DNA of 43,926 nucleotides from an uncultured Lachnospiraceae bacterium. Lineage in GTDB: Bacteria > Bacillota > Clostridia > Lachnospirales > Lachnospiraceae. The stretch lies in contig CAJULP010000074.1 of the NCBI GenBank assembly GCA_910587295.1, positions 1-43,926 of the forward strand, in the 5' to 3' direction. Below, piece after piece: positions 41,157-43,926 of this stretch (its first letter is position 1; every line of letters begins with the position of its first letter). The notes below the pieces were generated by a model. It was given only the letters and a program-made list of their open reading frames with translations. It had not been told where the DNA came from and searched no databases. The translations under genes and the position numbers were made by a program.

Positions 41157-41774
41157 TTGATCGAAACAGATATTCGTATTTACAAATATATAGTTTCCAA
41201 TATTGATAAAATACAATACATGACCATTAGGGAGCTTGCAAAAGAGCTTCAAGTATCTACGCCAACCATATTGCGCTTTTGCAATAAAAACAATTTTGAT
41301 GGGTATTCCGAATTTAAAGAAGCTCTGAAAAAGAAATTACTTTACAAGCCACATATCCGCCTATGGAAGATTTGCAGGAACTTTCTGATTTTTTTACAAG
41401 AACAAATTCAAGTGCCTTTGAGGGAAAATTATTGTTTGCGATTGGCGTTCTTAGAAAAGCTGATTTGATAATTTTTACAGGTATGGGGTCATCAGGAACG
41501 TTTTTTATCCGATAGAAACATTCCTCTGGAAAAATACAGCCGTAATCGCATTATCGGAAAGCGGCGAAACTGAAAAATTAATTGAAGCAGCCAGTTTAAG
41601 AAAAAGAATTGCTGTGTTCTAAGTATTACCAATTCCCCATTCTCAACCTTAGCGAAATTGTCGGATTGGAATTTTTCTTATAACTTGAATACCAAACGAA
41701 TTAACGGGGGATATAACGGCACAACACAAATTCCTGTCGTTTTCATTATTGAAATGCTTGCAAAAAGAATATAA
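41157..41774 (+). pseudogene. MurR/RpiR family sugar-phosphate regulator, broken
   Basis: The first 60 codons encode a good RpiR helix-turn-helix (MTIRELAKELQVSTPTILRF). After KKKLLYKP the frame shifts; the continuing frame carries MEDLQELSDFF and FAIGVLRKADLIIFTGMGSSGT, the start of an SIS sugar-binding domain. Then part of the domain is missing, and later frames give TAVIALSESGETEKLIEAA, SITNSPFSTLAKLSDWNFSY and IINGGYNGTTQ-like text to a TAA at 41772-41774. At least three frame changes and one interior loss. The start codon is only a TTG (41157). Confidence 0.85.
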
Positions 41775-41836
41775 GGAAACAGTCTGTTACTTGCTTTGTA
41801 ACAGTTTTTTCTATCATGAAGCATGGAGGCGCTGCT

Positions 41837-42436
41837 ATGACTGAATTAGAAAAATGTATGACGGGAGAATATTATAACTGCCATGATAAAATCTTTTTAG
41901 ATATAAAAAGTCATGCGAGAACATTATTGCAAAAATATAATGCCCTTGCATATGAGCAAAAAACAGAAAAAATAAATATCTTAAAACAGTTGTTTGGAGG
42001 AATTGGTACAAATGTATCTGTCGGGCTTCCATTTATCTGCGATTATGGACGAAATATCTATGTTGGAAACAATGTTTCCGTGAATATGAATTGCACATTC
42101 GTAGACTGCAACAAAATAATGATTGGCGATAATGTGTTAATTGCTTCAAATGTGCAGCTTTATACAGCAACACACCCTGTTGAACTGTCAGAAAGACTTA
42201 CACCAAACTGGAACATGGAAACAGAACAGTATTTTTGCCGTACCTACGCCTTGCCTATAAAAATCGGAAGCGGCTGCTGGTTGGGCGGGGGCGTAATTGT
42301 CCTTCCGGGCGTAACAATAGGCGATGGTTCTGTTATAGGGGCTGGAAGCGTTGTCACAAAGGATATACCAGCAAACTCACTGGCAGTAGGAAATCCTTGT
42401 CGTGTAATCCGAAAGATTAACGGAGAAAATATGTAA
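41837..42436 (+). CDS. Sugar O-acetyltransferase (maltose acetyltransferase-like, left-handed beta-helix)
   Basis: 199 residues. The N-terminal MTELEKCMTGEYYNCHD segment is the Mac domain, followed by hexapeptide repeats (IGDNVLIASNVQLYTATHP, VTIGDGSVIGAGSVVTKD) and ending in NPCRVIRKI. The catalytic His is H113 in TATHPVE. It transfers acetyl from acetyl-CoA to a sugar or thiogalactoside. The ATG at 41837 is 7 bases behind GGAGG; the start at 41816 is less likely. Its stop overlaps the ATG of the HAD-like remnant (TAATG), implying they were once an operon. Confidence 0.92.
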   Translation: MTELEKCMTGEYYNCHDKIFLDIKSHARTLLQKYNALAYEQKTEKINILKQLFGGIGTNVSVGLPFICDYGRNIYVGNNVSVNMNCTFVDCNKIMIGDNVLIASNVQLYTATHPVELSERLTPNWNMETEQYFCRTYALPIKIGSGCWLGGGVIVLPGVTIGDGSVIGAGSVVTKDIPANSLAVGNPCRVIRKINGENM

Positions 42437-42584
42437 TGTTTAAGGTAGTTGCTTTTGATTTGGACTGAATGAAATCGGTATGGTATAGGCTGTTGTTGGT
42501 CAAAATTGGGAATCGGCGATTGAGGATTTTTACTTTCAATATAAATTGCTGCACAATGAGGTTACACGGCTTACAAAAAATTAA
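42436..42584 (+). pseudogene. Remnants of one or two genes (HAD-like start and an unidentified tail)
   Basis: An ATG overlapping the acetyltransferase stop opens MFKVVAFDLD and stops at once; FDLD is the first motif of HAD phosphatases (FDLDGT). In another frame, 42462-42488 reads GLNEIGMV and, after a TAG, 42489-42584 reads VGQNWESAIEDFYFQYKLLH and a further 9 residues to TAA, a protein-like tail I cannot assign. The pieces look like the two ends of deleted genes joined together. Confidence 0.55.
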
Positions 42585-42850
42585 GTCACTGCTGGTATTG
42601 AATCAATCGGACGCAGAGCGTAACCAACTGAATATGCAGGCAATCCCTATTTTAAAAGATCCACATATTTTAGCCGCAGCAGTGGAAGAAAACAGGCGTA
42701 TATTAACACCTTTATGGTTGGAGTTATTAGAAGAAGGAAAAAATGACGGTTCCATCAAAACGGAATATGCAAAAGAACTTTCCGAACTATTGCCACTCAT
42801 TAACTTTTGGCTGATGCCAACGGTGGAGGAAATGAGCCATGACATAAAAA
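42580..42850 (+). pseudogene. C-terminal part of a TetR-type regulator
   Basis: The frame from about 42580 encodes IKSLLVLNQSDAERNQLNMQ, ILKDPHILAAAVEENRRILT and LPLINFWLMPTVEE, which resembles the ligand-binding half of TetR regulators that pair with MFS exporters. The DNA-binding N-terminus is absent and the frame runs on past the MFS start without its natural end. It is a deletion remnant. Confidence 0.65.
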
Positions 42851-42856
42851 TTATTC

Positions 42857-43584
42857 ACAAAGAATTTTGTGCTTCTTATTTTAGGACAGTTGACATCGTT
42901 GTTTGGAAATTTCATCTTGAAGCTGGCATTGTCCATGTATGTACTGGAAGTAACCGGTTCAGCCGCTATATTTGCGGGGATATTATCTATTGCCATAATC
43001 CCGACTATTGTTCTTTCGCCATTAGGAGGTATTCTTGCGGACAGGGCAGACAGGCGTAATATTATGGTTGGGCTGGATGGATTAACAGGGATGTCGGTTT
43101 TATGTGCGACACTTCTTTTGTCTGAAAGTAATGCGTTGACTGTAATCAGTGTGCTGCTTGTCGTACTTTCTGTTTTGGGAGCATTTGAAACACCTACGGT
43201 ACAGGTGTGTATTCCGACTATGCTGCAGGGCGATAACATAACGAAAGGAAATGCAGTTGTAAATCAGGTATCATCCTTGTTTCTTTTTGCGGTATGCAGA
43301 TTGCAATTAGTATTTTTTCTATTTTTGCAGTTTCCCTTATACAGCAAAGGACGCCTGATCATCTGATTGGAAAAGTAATGGCTTATACATCTACGGTTAC
43401 ATTGTGCGTTCAACCCATAGGGCAGATCGTGTATGGTTTTCTGTTTGATAAATTTAGCAATATGATTTATTTATGTTTCATACCGACTGGTGCAATCGTA
43501 TGTGCTGTTGGGATGTCTGCAATGGGATTTTTTAGAAAGATGGAAAAAATAGATATTCATTGCAATCAATGGCATCACATCTGA
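42857..43584 (+). pseudogene. MFS exporter with an internal deletion
   Basis: The first part (about 42857-43300) encodes about 145 residues of a typical MFS protein: LILGQLTSLFGNFILKLALS, GGILADRADRRNIMVGLDGL, the A-motif, and PTVQVCIPTMLQ. A second frame (43294-43584) continues with SIFAVSLIQQRTPDHLIGKV and GQIVYGFLFDKF to the C-terminus. About 150 central residues (roughly helices 6-9) are gone and the junction is out of frame. The natural start is also missing (first available codon a GTG at 42869). It was probably a drug or macrolide-type exporter controlled by the adjacent TetR. Confidence 0.85.
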
Positions 43585-43645
43585 TATTTTCTATCACATT
43601 TTTCCATAAAACAGATAAGGATAAAAAATATTCCTAAATCAGAAG

Positions 43646-43674
43646 TTGAAGATAAAGGTGGACAGTGGCATAAT
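43646..43674 (+). promoter_or_regulatory. Promoter of the response regulator gene
   Basis: TTGAAG (43646-43651), 17 bases, CATAAT (43669-43674), 34 bases before the ATG. The rest of 43585-43707 shows nothing else. Confidence 0.5.
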
Positions 43675-43707
43675 AAAAACCATACTCCCAAAGAAAGGGG
43701 AATTTGT

Positions 43708-43926
43708 ATGGATAAGATTCTGGTTGTTGAAGATAACATGGAACTGTCTGATACCCTCTGCCGCAACCTGCAGGCGGAGGGTTTCACGCCATATGCCGCA
43801 TTAAGTCTCGCGCAGGCCCGGAAATATCTGGACAGCGGGATTGATTTATGTCTGCTGGATATAAACCTGCCGGATGGTGACGGGTTTGCTTTCTGCCGCA
43901 GCTTAAGTGAAAATACGGCTATTCCC
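43708..43926 (+). CDS. Response regulator receiver domain (truncated by the window end)
   Basis: 73 residues of the N-terminal receiver domain are visible: acidic pocket E8-D9 in ILVVEDN and the phospho-acceptor D51 in LCLLDINLPDGDG. The rest, including the likely DNA-binding domain, lies beyond the window, so the output type (probably OmpR-like) is a guess. AAAGGGG precedes the ATG. It is probably followed by its histidine kinase gene. Confidence 0.88.
   Translation, partial: MDKILVVEDNMELSDTLCRNLQAEGFTPYAALSLAQARKYLDSGIDLCLLDINLPDGDGFAFCRSLSENTAIP

Noticed and set aside
1..43926. CRISPR arrays, tRNA or rRNA genes, intact insertion sequences
   Set aside because: No regular direct repeats, no cloverleaf-type sequence with a GTTCGAATC-like T-arm, no rRNA signature and no transposase were found.

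Overview
The window looks like a chromosomal segment of a spore-forming, low-to-mid G+C Firmicute, most likely a Lachnospiraceae-type clostridium. The support is a conserved run recA-recX-rny, then aminotransferase-NUDIX-spoIIM-xerD, a Gram-positive (DinR/LexA-type) SOS box pair in front of recA, strong AGGAGG ribosome binding sites, and many lipoprotein and ABC-2 families typical of gut clostridia. The genus cannot be fixed from the sequence alone. I see no rRNA, tRNA, CRISPR array, intact insertion sequence or prophage.

Layout. 1-2300: tail of an unknown gene, a charged soluble protein (DUF6033-like) and a MATE exporter. 2300-13300: a housekeeping block with a decayed Cys-rich reading frame, recA, recX, rny, a type-1-gamma-like aminotransferase, NUDIX hydrolase, spoIIM, xerD, DAHP synthase (reverse strand), hisS and an Sfp-type phosphopantetheinyl transferase. 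13300-16650: a serine hydrolase, a metallo-beta-lactamase-fold pseudogene that has lost its metal site, a second MATE exporter and a shattered DUF4143-type ATPase. 16650-19400: a strong promoter, a short leader ORF, several hairpins including an intrinsic terminator, then a three-gene ABC-2 exporter, which together look like an attenuation-controlled transporter. 19450-23750: a MutS2-like protein without the Smr nuclease domain, a DHPS-type metallo-hydrolase and an intact DUF4143-type ATPase behind a Crp/Fnr-like palindrome. 23890-25940: lipoprotein, sigma factor and probable anti-sigma protein whose membrane helix seems to be deleted. 26100-30820: a four-gene GldA/GldF/GldG/DUF4340-type ABC system. 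30880-34530: XRE regulator, TSUP permease, a DUF6323/DUF6179-like pair, and a TlpA-like lipoprotein. 34600-37740: lipoprotein, MBOAT acyltransferase and DHHW protein, a probable cell-surface O-acylation cassette. 37730-43926: a third MATE exporter, a CPBP protease, then a gene graveyard (AraC/GyrI, RpiR, HAD-like start, TetR, MFS) around two intact genes (macro domain, maltose acetyltransferase-like), ending in a truncated response regulator.

The most striking overall pattern is repeated decay by internal deletion rather than by insertion: at least seven loci have lost interior pieces, some exactly at catalytic or membrane segments, while their flanks remain readable. The most promising candidate for a poorly described regulatory system is the leader region at 16667-17019 in front of the ABC-2 exporter.
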